Shown piece after piece: positions 44,726 through 54,554 of a stretch of 64,000 nt of DNA. The stretch spans positions 1 to 64,000 of the forward strand of contig CAMTXU010000012.1 of NCBI GenBank assembly GCA_947085815.1, read 5' to 3'. The stretch is from Fen-1258 sp947085815. Its GTDB lineage: Bacteria; Bacteroidota; Ignavibacteria; Ignavibacteriales; Melioribacteraceae. The position numbers were made by a program, and so were the translations under genes. Below the pieces are notes generated by a model that did no database searches, was not told where the DNA came from, and saw only the letters and a list, made by a program, of their open reading frames with translations. Numbering within the stretch: the stretch's first letter is position 1; each line of letters opens with the position of its first letter.

Positions 44726-45475
44726 ATGTCAGAGACTAAGTCAAAAAAAAATAACAATGGAGTCTATGGCTATTTTGAGCTAAAAAGACTCTACCCTAGA
44801 AACTATACTATCGGCGTGATGATCGCGCTCTTCCTTCATCTACTCGGTATAACCTCTTTTTATGTTTATCAGGCAATGACAAAAGAGGACTATGATAATA
44901 TTCCCACAATGAGATTGATGAAGTATAGCGAACTTGGACCACCACCATCGATCACCAATGAAGCTGCCCCACAGATCGCAGTATCCGGTCCGGTAGCGGC
45001 TCCAACTGTAGGTGTTCCTATTCCGGTTCCGGATGAACAAGCTCCGCCAGAACAAACAATTGCAAGTCAAGCAGAGATGAGTGCACAAGCTGCCCCTTCT
45101 CTTGGCGCTGATCTTGGAGCGGGTGCCCAGATTACACAAGACATAAAAATCGAAGTTGAAAAAAACGACGATCCCGGTTTTGATGCGTTTGTGCCGTACG
45201 AAAAAGGACCCGAAATGGTAGTAGCTGCTAAACCTGATTATCCTGAAATTGCTAAACGTGCGGGTATTACCGGAAAAGTGTTTGTTAAAGTACTTGTTGA
45301 TAAGGAAGGTAGACCGAAAAGAGCAGTTGTAATTAAATCCGATTCTGAATTATTTAACCAAGCAGCTATAGACGCTGCTATGAAATCTGCTTTTACTCCG
45401 GCAATTCAGAATCAACATCCAATTGCTGTTTGGATTGTTTTACCTTACAAATTCCAATTGAGTGATGGTAACTAG
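44726..45475 (+). CDS. TonB-like energy transducer
   Basis: 249 residues: one N-terminal membrane helix (about 30-55), a Pro/Ala-rich periplasmic linker, and the C-terminal TonB domain (about 165-245) with YPEIAKRAGITGKVFVKVLVD and the ending WIVLPYKFQ. It carries energy from ExbBD to outer membrane receptors. Next gene begins within a few bases. Confidence 0.9.
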   Translation: MSETKSKKNNNGVYGYFELKRLYPRNYTIGVMIALFLHLLGITSFYVYQAMTKEDYDNIPTMRLMKYSELGPPPSITNEAAPQIAVSGPVAAPTVGVPIPVPDEQAPPEQTIASQAEMSAQAAPSLGADLGAGAQITQDIKIEVEKNDDPGFDAFVPYEKGPEMVVAAKPDYPEIAKRAGITGKVFVKVLVDKEGRPKRAVVIKSDSELFNQAAIDAAMKSAFTPAIQNQHPIAVWIVLPYKFQLSDGN

Positions 45476-45487
45476 GTGCAAAATGTA

Positions 45488-45682
45488 ATGAAATATTTGG
45501 CATATGCTACAGGCACTATTTTTATCCTGCTGGGCGTTGCCATTTTATTTACAGATATCTTTCAAATGAATCAGCTCCCAATTCAATTCCAATTGATGAT
45601 GGGAGCTGTTCTTTTTCTTTATGGTTTGTTTAGAATATTAGCTACTTTTTTTAAAAAACCCCCTAAAAATGAAAAAGAATAA
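45488..45682 (+). CDS. Small membrane protein, unknown
   Basis: 64 residues from the ATG at 45488 (a GTG at 45476 is the alternative). Two membrane helices and a Lys-rich tail that overlaps the start of the PstS-like gene by 14 bases. Lies between TonB and the binding protein in the operon. No family recognised. Confidence 0.6.
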   Translation: MKYLAYATGTIFILLGVAILFTDIFQMNQLPIQFQLMMGAVLFLYGLFRILATFFKKPPKNEKE

Positions 45683-46529
45683 AGCTATTCTCGGTATTCT
45701 TTTATCCTTTGCAATTATTTTTTTCTTTGGATGCAAAGAGCGCGAGGACACTCCAATTAAAGGCTCACTTAAATGCTATGTAGATGAATCCCTTTACAAT
45801 GTTGTTAAAGCAGAAAGAGATACGTTTTCCGTTCTCTACAAGGAAAGCAAAATTGAGTTACAAATCGTTAAAGCCCGGGAAGGAATAGCCGCTGTTCTTA
45901 ACGGCGAAGCTAAAATGTTTGTAAGCTCTAGAGCTTTAAACGATGAAGAAACGGCTTTTGCTAAAAAGCAAGTACCGGATATGCGCAGTTTTAAGTTCTG
46001 CTATGATGCCGTCGTTCCGATCGTTCATGAAAACGATTCTAAAAATCAAATTACTATTGATGAAATAAAGAAAATTCTCAAAGGTGAAGTGACCGGTTTT
46101 AAGGTTTTTGTTCCAGAGCACAATTCGGGCGTTTATGAATACCTTAAGGAAAATTTGCTGGATAACCAGGAACCACAAAATGTTTCCATAGTTAAAAGTG
46201 AAGAAGAGACAATTAGCAAAATTAAAGCTACCAAAAAAAGTTTAGGATTTGTCGGACTCAACACTTTGGAAAATGCAACGGGTGTTAAAATTTTAGAAGT
46301 TGGCTCAAAGATAAGAAGCGATGGTGAAGTTTTGTACTATAAACCGTATGTCGCTTATTTGGCAAGCAAGACTTACCCATTACTTAGAACAACAACAATT
46401 TTTATTAATGAATTTGGAATTGGCCTTCCTTCGGGCTTTTCAACTTTCTTAACTAGTTATGAAGGTCAAAAAATAGTTTCAAAAAATAATTTAGGACCGG
46501 CAACAGTTCCTATAAAAATTGTACATTAA
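45669..46529 (+). CDS. PstS-like substrate-binding lipoprotein
   Basis: 286 residues with lipobox FFGC at about residue 22, then a two-lobed periplasmic-binding fold (KCYVDESLYNVVKAE; later FVPEHNSGVYEYL). It looks like the phosphate-binding PstS family, but there is no pstCAB nearby and the gene is wedged between TonB and a TPR protein. It may therefore be a structural or sensing part of the TonB complex rather than a phosphate importer; phosphate binding is not shown. Confidence 0.8.
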   Translation: MKKNKAILGILLSFAIIFFFGCKEREDTPIKGSLKCYVDESLYNVVKAERDTFSVLYKESKIELQIVKAREGIAAVLNGEAKMFVSSRALNDEETAFAKKQVPDMRSFKFCYDAVVPIVHENDSKNQITIDEIKKILKGEVTGFKVFVPEHNSGVYEYLKENLLDNQEPQNVSIVKSEEETISKIKATKKSLGFVGLNTLENATGVKILEVGSKIRSDGEVLYYKPYVAYLASKTYPLLRTTTIFINEFGIGLPSGFSTFLTSYEGQKIVSKNNLGPATVPIKIVH

Positions 46530-46545
46530 ATTGATGGTAAATCAA

Positions 46546-47961
46546 ATGAAAAAAACAATCCTTATACTACTCGGAATATTTATTATAGCCTCTTTTAACG
46601 TAAATGCACAAAGCATGTTTGATGATGCGGTTAAGGCGATTAAAAAGAAAGATTTTCCTACTGCATTAAAACTTGCCAAACAAGCTCTGGAAATAGATTC
46701 TACTAATTCCGCATTAAAAATTTTAATCCAGCTACGTGAAAAAGAATATAACAACAAGCAACTATTCGAATATCTTGGCGATACATATGCTAAAATGAAT
46801 GTCTCCGAACTGGCTCTATCGAACTATGCCGACGCGGAAAAATTTGATTCTCTTGATGTTTCGCTGAAATTTAAAATTGCCGATCTTCTATATAAAGGGC
46901 AGAGTTATAAGGAAGCAGTGAACAAATATTTTGAAATTGTGCATCTTGCCCCTAAAAATTCAGAGGCGCTTTTAAAAGCCGGAACAATTCTTTATTTGGC
47001 AAAATCTTATGCTAATGCTGGCGTTGTATTGGAACAGTATTTAGCTTTAGAACAGACGCAAGATGTCTATCGCAAAATCACAAAATCATTTTTAGAAATT
47101 GCTAATTATGAGAAGGCATATAAATACGCCGTTGATGGTTTGGCAAAGTATCCGGATGATTCCTCATTAAAAAAAGCGGCTGCAATTGGATCTTTCGGTT
47201 TACAAAAATTTGATGAAGCCGGAAAATATTACTCTTCAATTCCAGATTCCCTGTTATCCGTGAGTGATTTGAAAAATGCTGGCAGAGCTTATCAGCAGAT
47301 TAAAGCTGATTCTATTGCAATTAAATTCTTTGAGAAGGTCGTCGAAAAGGATAACACTCAGTCCTCTCTATTTATGGATATGGCGGATAATTATTACCGG
47401 AGTAATAATTATGAACAGGCAATAAAATACTACGAAGCTAAAGTTAATATAGATCCTAAATTTGAACCGGCATACCGCAATATGGCATTTGTTTATTTTA
47501 AAACAGAAAAATGGGATAACGCACGTTTAGCATTTTTAAAGGCTAAGGAGTTAGTGGATACAACTTTTTCAACTAACTATTGGCTTGCGCAAACTTACAA
47601 CCGAATGGATTCTTTAGATCAAGCAGCAGATCAATATGTTAAAATACTTAAACTCACAGAGGGTAAGGAAAAGGAGTACAAAGATTATATTTTGGAAGCG
47701 GTTACTAACCTTGGACAGCGTGCATTTTTGGGAAAAAATTATAACGCGGCAGTTACTTATTATAGAAGAGCAAATCAGTTAAAGCCGAATGAATGGAGAT
47801 TTATGGAATCGCTTGGCGCATGCTATCAAATACTTCAGAATTATGATGAGTCTATTAGGTGGTATTGTGCTACATTAAAAATTAACCCTAAAAGTGAGCC
47901 TGCCAGAAAGGGATTGAGAATGATGAGCGCCGATGAATGTATTCCGAAAAATGGAAAGTAG
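46546..47961 (+). CDS. Secreted TPR-repeat protein
   Basis: 471 residues from the ATG at 46546, which gives a good signal peptide (KKTILILLGIFIIASFNVNAQS). About ten tetratricopeptide repeats follow (for example the YEQAIKYYEAKVNIDPKFEPAYRNMAF unit in pieces). TPR proteins act as scaffolds; in the periplasm it may bridge the TonB or PstS-like proteins. Last gene of the operon before ppa. Confidence 0.88.
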   Translation: MKKTILILLGIFIIASFNVNAQSMFDDAVKAIKKKDFPTALKLAKQALEIDSTNSALKILIQLREKEYNNKQLFEYLGDTYAKMNVSELALSNYADAEKFDSLDVSLKFKIADLLYKGQSYKEAVNKYFEIVHLAPKNSEALLKAGTILYLAKSYANAGVVLEQYLALEQTQDVYRKITKSFLEIANYEKAYKYAVDGLAKYPDDSSLKKAAAIGSFGLQKFDEAGKYYSSIPDSLLSVSDLKNAGRAYQQIKADSIAIKFFEKVVEKDNTQSSLFMDMADNYYRSNNYEQAIKYYEAKVNIDPKFEPAYRNMAFVYFKTEKWDNARLAFLKAKELVDTTFSTNYWLAQTYNRMDSLDQAADQYVKILKLTEGKEKEYKDYILEAVTNLGQRAFLGKNYNAAVTYYRRANQLKPNEWRFMESLGACYQILQNYDESIRWYCATLKINPKSEPARKGLRMMSADECIPKNGK

Positions 47962-47966
47962 ATTAA

Positions 47967-48530
47967 ATGAAGCAAAATAATCTTAGCGGTAATTTCAATC
48001 CATGGCATCATGTAAGTTATGGAGACGATGTTCCAAGGATCGTAAATACGATAATTGAAATTCCTGAAGGCTCAAAAGCAAAATATGAACTTGATAAAAC
48101 AAGCGGTCTACTTAAGTTAGACCGCGTTTTATTTTCAGCGGTTCATTATCCGGCTAATTACGGTTTTATTCCAAGAACTTTGAGCGATGACGATGATCCT
48201 CTCGATATTCTTGTTATCTGTTCAGTTGAGGTTGATCCTCTATGTTTGATTGAGGCAAAAGTGATCGGCGTGATGGAAATGGTGGATAACGAAGAGAAGG
48301 ATGAAAAAATTATTGCCGTAGCCAAAAACGATATCTCGGTTAATTATATAGAAGATTTAGAACATATGCCGCCCCATACGATGATTCAGCTTCAGAGATT
48401 TTTTGAAGATTATAAAAAACTGGAACATAAAAACGTTATTGTAGAAAAAATTGTGGGCAAAGAGGAAGCTTATTCCGTTATAAATGAAGGCATAAAGCGT
48501 TATGAAGAAAAATTTGGAAAAAATTTTTAG
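47967..48530 (+). CDS. ppa: Inorganic pyrophosphatase
   Basis: 187 residues, family I soluble enzyme splitting pyrophosphate with Mg2+. The active-site signature is DDDDPLDILV, and KYELDKTSGLLKLDR and NYGFIPRTL are conserved family segments. Starts 5 bases after the TPR gene stop, so it probably shares the transcript. Confidence 0.95.
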   Translation: MKQNNLSGNFNPWHHVSYGDDVPRIVNTIIEIPEGSKAKYELDKTSGLLKLDRVLFSAVHYPANYGFIPRTLSDDDDPLDILVICSVEVDPLCLIEAKVIGVMEMVDNEEKDEKIIAVAKNDISVNYIEDLEHMPPHTMIQLQRFFEDYKKLEHKNVIVEKIVGKEEAYSVINEGIKRYEEKFGKNF

Positions 48531-48544
48531 CGGTAAAGAATATC

Positions 48545-48688
48545 ATGAACTCTAACTTTGAACATAGCGAATTATCCGATAACTTCAAGACGTCCTATGC
48601 ATTGGTGATTACATATTCTCTCTTCTCGGTGATTAGTTTAATAATGACCTGCCTTTTGTGCTATTACCTCTACCGCATTTTTGAATAA
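48545..48688 (+). CDS. Tiny membrane protein, 47 residues
   Basis: ATG at 48545 to TAA at 48688, preceded by a weak GGTAAAG. One membrane helix (about 18-43) rich in Leu, Ile and Tyr. It begins 14 bases after ppa on the same strand and stops before the convergent permease gene. No family recognised; the reading may be chance, but length and helix make it plausible. Confidence 0.4.
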   Translation: MNSNFEHSELSDNFKTSYALVITYSLFSVISLIMTCLLCYYLYRIFE

Positions 48689-48714
48689 ATTAAAATCCAC
48701 ACATTAATTTACAT

Positions 48715-50145
48715 TTACACTTCAGTTGGCTTCGAAGAAGAATTTCTATCTTTATATTTCCAAAATAGATACATCGGCAGTCCCGCAACAATTAATATTA
48801 ATCCCATCATTGCGTTGGAAGTGTCGGATATAACTGAGTTAATAAGAAACAAAAACGAGAATACAACAAAGATTGCAGGTGTGTAAGGATATCCCCATAC
48901 TTTATATGGCCGGGGAACATCCGGCATTTTTTTACGCAGCACAAAGACGCCGAGCGCACCAAGAAAATAAAACAACCACGCGGCAAAAATTACATAATCT
49001 GTAATCGTATCGAATGAACCTGACATAACTAAAACACAAGACCAAATTCCCTGAACAATTAATGAAACATACGGCGTGCCATGCTTTGGATGAACTTTTC
49101 CGAGATCCTTAAAAAATAAATTTGCTCTTGCCATTGCAAACGGAACCCGTGCCGTTGCAAGAATACTCCCATTGAGCGCTCCAAATGTAGAAATTATTAC
49201 AGCGATGGAAATTAAAGAAGCTCCGTTAGCTCCGAATACTTTCTCGGCAGCGGAAGCCGCCACTAATGGAGATTTTGCCATCTCGCCGATTGGCAAAACG
49301 TAGAGATAAGCAACATTAATCAAAACATAGACAGCCATAACAATCAACGTTCCCCACATTAGGCTTAAAGGTATATTGCGCCGGGGATTTTTAACTTCTC
49401 CGGAGACATATGTAACATTGTTCCATGCATCGTATGCCCAAAACGCACCGGCAAACGCAAGTCCTATCATCGCAATTAAATTGGAAGCATTTGATTGCGG
49501 GATCGAAAAACCCGTATAAATATTAGAGAAACTTCCATTTCCTAAGAGAAGTAGAAATACCGAGATTAAAAGGATCGAAATAATTTTGATATAGGTTACG
49601 ATGGTCTGAACAAAACCTCCAAAAACAACACCGATATAATTTATACCGGTTAAAAAGACAATACATAAAATGGCAACCGCCTTTGTGCCGAAATCTAAAA
49701 AGGGATAAATGTTTCCAACCATCGGCAAATAAATAGAAAAATCTTGAAAGTTCTGAGAGAGCTGAGGGTATTTAATAAAATATCCGAGATACTCGGCGAA
49801 TACATATGCAATGGCAGCTTGACTTCCCGTTTGAATTACAGCAAGAATCGACCAGCCGTAGAGATATGCCGTAAAGTCTCCGTACATTTTTCGGAAATAG
49901 ACATACTGACCACCCGTTGCGTCTATCATGCCGGAAACTTCGGCATTGATTAGTGCGCCTATAAAAGTTATTAACCCCGCAGCAATCCAGATAAAAATAA
50001 GAAGTTCGGGTGAGCCAAGCTGTTGAGCCATTGATGATGGCTTTCGGAAAATTCCCGATCCAATCATCGAACCGGCAACAATCATTATGGTGGCTGTTAG
50101 AGATAATCCGCGTATGAGTTCTGTTTTTTTAGCTTTATCTGCCAT
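48715..50145 (-). CDS. APC-family amino acid permease
   Basis: 476 residues, 12 membrane helices. Begins ELIRGLSLTATIMIVAGSMIGSGIFRKP with the GxG of helix 1, and has the EVKNPRRNIPLSL segment typical of amino-acid/polyamine antiporters. Likely LAT/YfnA-like. Substrate unknown. Monocistronic by the flanking gaps. Confidence 0.93.
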   Translation of the reverse strand: MADKAKKTELIRGLSLTATIMIVAGSMIGSGIFRKPSSMAQQLGSPELLIFIWIAAGLITFIGALINAEVSGMIDATGGQYVYFRKMYGDFTAYLYGWSILAVIQTGSQAAIAYVFAEYLGYFIKYPQLSQNFQDFSIYLPMVGNIYPFLDFGTKAVAILCIVFLTGINYIGVVFGGFVQTIVTYIKIISILLISVFLLLLGNGSFSNIYTGFSIPQSNASNLIAMIGLAFAGAFWAYDAWNNVTYVSGEVKNPRRNIPLSLMWGTLIVMAVYVLINVAYLYVLPIGEMAKSPLVAASAAEKVFGANGASLISIAVIISTFGALNGSILATARVPFAMARANLFFKDLGKVHPKHGTPYVSLIVQGIWSCVLVMSGSFDTITDYVIFAAWLFYFLGALGVFVLRKKMPDVPRPYKVWGYPYTPAIFVVFSFLFLINSVISDTSNAMMGLILIVAGLPMYLFWKYKDRNSSSKPTEV

Positions 50146-50309
50146 AAGTCTCTTTGATTTAAAGTTCTTGCAAAATAGTTAACAAAAAAGAATTGTCAAA
50201 TGGAAATTTATAGGGTGAGCAAGCCGGATTATTGATCAATTTAATTTTCCTTCACAAGTAGGAGTTAAGATGAAAATATAAACAGAAGTAATTCTACAGA
50301 AAATTATCA

Positions 50310-51185
50310 TCAGGCTATATCTGTCTTAAGTCTTTGGGATAAATCTTTTAACGAAGTCTTACTTTCCATCAACTCCGGTATATACTCCACTGAGGTAACA
50401 AAAGTCCACAAGTAAGCAACAATCGAATAAATATTTCCGAGCGAAAAATTATCAAGATCAATTGCAATGTATAGAACAAAAAGAAAAATTATGAGTAGAA
50501 CAATGCGCATTATTCCAAAATTAAAGGCGCTCCAAGTTGCAATTTTTTCTTGCAGCTTTGCCATTGATTGATAAATGGTTTTTACTTGAGCAACTTCCTT
50601 TTTAGCGAAAACATCATAGACCTGCTCAAACTTATCGTGCAATTCAGAATGGAGCGTTACAACATTTCTACTATACAATAGACTCAAGACAATTAGTGGA
50701 AAAGAAATAAACATGCAGGCTGCTGAGATTCGCCAATCGTAAAATGATAGCGCAATTATGGCGCCAACAATGGCTATAGTTTGTTCGGCGATTTCTGGAA
50801 TTCTATATTGAACAAATTTTACATATTCTTGAGACAAGTGCGCGCGCCCGGCAGTAATGGAAGTGTCAAGTCCAGCTTTGTTGCCATTCTCAGCAATTTT
50901 TGTTACGAGCTGTACATAAATTTTTTGGAATATACGGGGTTCAAATTTACGGCGTATTGTGCCGCTGCCGGAATTTATTAGATATGCGGCGATCCATAAG
51001 ATTAATGGAAGAATGTGAGCAAATTTATCAGATGGTATATGAGGGTTTATTCTTTTTAGAAAAGCATCAATTAAATTTCCGAATAAAGTGGGTTCAGCAA
51101 TCCAGGCAACATTTTCAACAATGATTAGAAAAGCGATAACCGCAATTCCTTTTCTATGTTCTTGAATTATTTGAAAGAGCCGCAT
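50310..51185 (-). CDS. ABC-type six-helix membrane domain protein without ATPase domain
   Basis: 291 residues covering one ABC exporter membrane domain (six helices) and stopping before where the nucleotide-binding domain would start. The downstream DNA (50146-50309) holds no ATPase. Stand-alone forms of this kind are known in Bacteroidota, so it need not be a truncation. It might pair with an ATPase encoded elsewhere or act as a membrane protein of other function. Confidence 0.8.
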   Translation of the reverse strand: MRLFQIIQEHRKGIAVIAFLIIVENVAWIAEPTLFGNLIDAFLKRINPHIPSDKFAHILPLILWIAAYLINSGSGTIRRKFEPRIFQKIYVQLVTKIAENGNKAGLDTSITAGRAHLSQEYVKFVQYRIPEIAEQTIAIVGAIIALSFYDWRISAACMFISFPLIVLSLLYSRNVVTLHSELHDKFEQVYDVFAKKEVAQVKTIYQSMAKLQEKIATWSAFNFGIMRIVLLIIFLFVLYIAIDLDNFSLGNIYSIVAYLWTFVTSVEYIPELMESKTSLKDLSQRLKTDIA

Positions 51186-51354
51186 TGGTTACCTTTAAAA
51201 ATAATCCGACCATTCATAATGAAATCTGTGTGAAAAATATTAAAAATCATTATCATTAACATTTTTTTGGAATTAAAATAATAACTATCTTTTGCCCATT
51301 CAATAAATGCGGTTGATATTATCTGCCGGACAGAACAAATTAATGAGGTACTTG

Positions 51355-51477
51355 ATGGAAACAGTTGATCAAAAGAAAACACTAAATAACATTGCATTCT
51401 ATCTGTTAATGGCGATATTAAGTTTTACGGTTTTGACGGCAGTCGGATATCTATTCTATTCAATCCTTTTTGGTTGA
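51355..51477 (+). CDS. Tiny membrane protein, 40 residues, upstream of kup
   Basis: ATG at 51355 with GAGG 8 bases before it, stop TGA at 51477. A short charged N-terminus (METVDQKKTLNN) is followed by one membrane helix ending FYSILFG. It lies 34 bases before the kup start on the same strand. Small subunits such as KdpF stabilise other potassium transporters; a similar role here is a guess. Otherwise the 326-base gap 51186-51511 shows nothing else. Confidence 0.5.
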   Translation: METVDQKKTLNNIAFYLLMAILSFTVLTAVGYLFYSILFG

Positions 51478-51511
51478 TTTCTCCGCAGTATAAAATAACG
51501 TCCTTATTTGG

Positions 51512-53359
51512 ATGCAATTCAAAATGAATTCCAAAGACACTTCTAATAGTTCATTCGGTGATCTTATTAAAGCTATGGGTCTCGTATTTGGGGACATTGG
51601 CACGAGTCCCATTTATACTCTTACCGTAATTTTTATTTTAACGCCTCCAACAGAACAGAATGTTATTGGAATTCTTTCGCTTGTTTTCTGGACTCTCATT
51701 ATTCTTGTTACGGTTCAATACACCTTTCTAGCTATGAGCTTGAGTTCGAAGGGCGAAGGTGGAACGATTGTTCTGAAAGAGATTTTGCATAGCTCTCTCA
51801 AATCAGGTAAGTCGATGCTCTTTGTAACTTTTCTCGGATACATCGGCGTCTCTCTTTTAATGGGCGACGGAGTTATAACTCCCGCAATAAGTATTCTTTC
51901 TGCGGTTGAAGGTCTTGAATTAATACCCGGTATTAAGCAAATCTCGCAGAACACTGTTGTTCTAATAACCATTGGAATTTCTGTTTTACTTTTTGCTGTT
52001 CAGTCTCGGGGAACAGATAAAGTAGCCTCTTCATTCGGACCAATAATGGTTCTCTGGTTTTCTGCTCTTTTTCTAACCGGATTCTTTTCTATAATTCATA
52101 ATCCGGGAATTGGTATTGCATTAAATCCTTATTACGGAATTAATTTTTTAATTCACAACGGATTTAGTGGATTCATTGTTCTCTCGGAAGTTATTTTGTG
52201 TGCAACAGGAGGGGAAGCGTTGTATGCCGATATGGGACATCTTGGAAGAGCTCCCATAAAACGAGCGTGGTATTTTGTTTTCTTCGCACTTGTAATTAAT
52301 TATTTTGGGCAAGGTGCATTTGTAATGGTTCAAGGGGAACAGCGTGAGGAACAGATAAACATTTTGTTCGCAATGGTTAAACATCAAGCTGAGTTTCTTT
52401 ATATACCATTTATTATTCTAACTTTGTTTGCCACAATAATTGCGTCACAAGCGATGATTAGTGCCGTCTTCTCGCTTGTCTATCAGGGAATCCGGACACA
52501 TATCTTCCCGCTTATGAAAGTGAAATACACTTCAACGCACATCAAATCACAAATTTATATTGGGGCCGTAAATTTTGGTTTACTCCTTGCTGTAATAATG
52601 ATGATTCTAATCTTTAGAAGTTCCCATAATTTAGCCGCAGCTTATGGATTTGCCGTTACAGCTACCATGACCTCTTCTACATTTTTTATGATTTGGATCT
52701 TCTTGCGAAAGAAAGAAAAAATTAAATACTTTATTGCGATCTTTGTTTTTGTTGTTAATTTAATCTTCTTAATGTCGGTTTTCACAAAGATACCGCACGG
52801 CGGATACTGGTCGATTGTTATAGCGCTCATTCCTTTCGCTACAATTTTTCTCTGGACATTCGGGAATAAAACTATTTACCGCTCATTCCGGTCGCTTCCA
52901 ATCGATACATATCTTGAGAGTTTTAACCAGCTTTACGAATCAGGAAAATTTTTACCGGGAAACGCACTCTTCTTTACAAAGAGTCTGGATATGATTCCTC
53001 CCTACATGGTTCATAGCACTATTAGCGGTGGAATAATTTACGAACAGAATTTTCTTGTCTCAATTATTACTATGGATAAACCATTTGGCGTACAAAAATT
53101 ATTTGTCCCGGAGATTACCGATGGATTATCCGGCTTAGAAATTCAAGTGGGTTATATGGAAAGAATAGATGTTCCTAAATTTTTAAAAGACACCAGCATT
53201 GAATCCAAAGTAATGTTCTATGGAGTTGATGACATCTATGCAAAGCGCCCGCTATTAAAGCTCTTTGCGTTTATCAAAAGAGTTACGCCAAATTTTGTTC
53301 AGTTCCTTCAACTGCCGTATCAAAAACTCCATGGGGTTATTACAAGGATTGAGATTTAA
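51512..53359 (+). CDS. kup: Kup-type potassium transporter
   Basis: 615 residues, 12 membrane helices and a cytoplasmic C-terminal domain. Family marks GLVFGDIGTSPIYTL and GEGGTIVLKE near the N-terminus, then LMGDGVITPAISILSAVEGL and GGEALYADMGHLG. Low-affinity K+ uptake with protons. Either ATG at 51512 or 51524 may start it. Its 3' end overlaps the convergent ABC remnant by 4 bases. Confidence 0.95.
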   Translation: MQFKMNSKDTSNSSFGDLIKAMGLVFGDIGTSPIYTLTVIFILTPPTEQNVIGILSLVFWTLIILVTVQYTFLAMSLSSKGEGGTIVLKEILHSSLKSGKSMLFVTFLGYIGVSLLMGDGVITPAISILSAVEGLELIPGIKQISQNTVVLITIGISVLLFAVQSRGTDKVASSFGPIMVLWFSALFLTGFFSIIHNPGIGIALNPYYGINFLIHNGFSGFIVLSEVILCATGGEALYADMGHLGRAPIKRAWYFVFFALVINYFGQGAFVMVQGEQREEQINILFAMVKHQAEFLYIPFIILTLFATIIASQAMISAVFSLVYQGIRTHIFPLMKVKYTSTHIKSQIYIGAVNFGLLLAVIMMILIFRSSHNLAAAYGFAVTATMTSSTFFMIWIFLRKKEKIKYFIAIFVFVVNLIFLMSVFTKIPHGGYWSIVIALIPFATIFLWTFGNKTIYRSFRSLPIDTYLESFNQLYESGKFLPGNALFFTKSLDMIPPYMVHSTISGGIIYEQNFLVSIITMDKPFGVQKLFVPEITDGLSGLEIQVGYMERIDVPKFLKDTSIESKVMFYGVDDIYAKRPLLKLFAFIKRVTPNFVQFLQLPYQKLHGVITRIEI

Positions 53360-53695
53360 CTTAGAATATTTTTTATCTTTTCGCCGCCCCATTTTTCTCT
53401 AGTGAGCACATTTTTTAATGAAACGTAGCCATCATCAGTTTTACGATACTTCACTAAACTATCGTAAAAAGTAATTCCCGCAACACAAACATGCATTAAG
53501 AAAACATCTTCTGTGGGATATACTTTGTCTATTAACAGTTTGGTTAAGAATGGGGTAATCATTCCAATCAAACCGATTATCAGACCAAGTGATAACCCTT
53601 TAGTTATTTTGGGACAGTAGGGTTTAACCAACAAAAGAAATCTTTTAAAGTGTTGGAACGATTCTTTTAATTGTGGAATTTTTTTTGTTGTTCAT
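53356..53695 (-). pseudogene. ABC exporter remnant, frameshifted and truncated
   Basis: The intact part reads LVKPYCPKITKGLSLGLIIGLIGMITPFLTKLLIDKVYPTEDV, the start of a peptidase-type ABC exporter membrane domain. After VAGI the sequence no longer resembles the family, so the gene is cut and fused to unrelated codons. The ATG at 53695 overlaps the TGA of the upstream gene (ATGA) but is out of frame with the body: a run of eight A (53686-53679) would need one base fewer to give NNKKIPQLKESFQHFKRFLL. Product not functional as a transporter. Confidence 0.8.
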
Positions 53696-54479
53696 TGCCT
53701 TTTCGTCCAAATTAATAAAACACCACCCGGTCTAGAGTTACCACTATATTGCATAGGCGCTGTTGAACTACTTTTATAAAACTCAATCGCTGCAATATCT
53801 TTTGGACCAATTGTGTTTACTAAATCATGGTTGTCTATAAGCATGCCATCAATATATACCGTTACCTTAGGATTGTCTGCTCTGAGTAGTCCTGTCCCTA
53901 TTCTATAGCGGGATGTATAAATTGTTATGTTTCCCCAGTCATCATGTATAATCATATTAGGAATAGTTTTCAAAACATCAGATGTTTTATTAAATGTTTT
54001 GCTTTTTAAATCCATGAAACCCAAGTATTTTCCCAAACCAGATTCTTTTCTACCGTAATAACCAACTCTTTTCAAACTCTCGTCTATTTTCGTTTCCTGC
54101 ACAACTATTTCATCCATAAGAATACCCTCTGCTTCTAACCTTACTATCAACTTTAATGTATCTACATTTGTCATTAGTAATGGACCCGTCGTTACCTCTG
54201 CATACCCAATTCTTCTCGCTACCAGATTAAATCTATCTAAACTCACATTCTCAAATATGAATATTCCGGTGCTGTCAGTTACCGCAATGGCATAAATTGT
54301 TTTTTTTCCAGCAACATTACAATACTGTTTGCAATCGGTTTTTCTGTCGCGTTGTCGACCACAATTCCTTTTACTACTTTTGCTTCGAGACTAAATGGCA
54401 AAAGGATTATAATTAGTATAAGGGAAAAGATTCTCAACCAATTCAAGTTGAAATATTGTGATGATGTTTTGAATCTCAT
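53692..54479 (-). pseudogene. Carboxypeptidase-like / TonB-plug protein split by a poly-A frameshift
   Basis: The 5' piece (54479-54279) has a signal peptide (ending PFSLEA) and the start of a carboxypeptidase-regulatory-like domain (KGIVVDNATEKPIANSIVML). The 3' piece (to 53692) continues it and adds a TonB receptor plug-like domain (VTVYIDGMLIDNHDL, then IAAIEFYKSSSTA and a C-terminus with RPGGVLLIW). A run of eight A (54307-54300) separates them; nine would join the frames (EKKTIYAIAVTDSTG). Frame-shifting, transcript slippage or a sequencing error are all possible. Without the barrel it would be a surface receptor-like half. Confidence 0.75.
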
Positions 54480-54554
54480 AATTAATTTTATCCCATATTT
54501 GTTTTTTACGCGGTTAATTTTTTGCGAACATAGATCACCTGTTAATTTTTTCCT

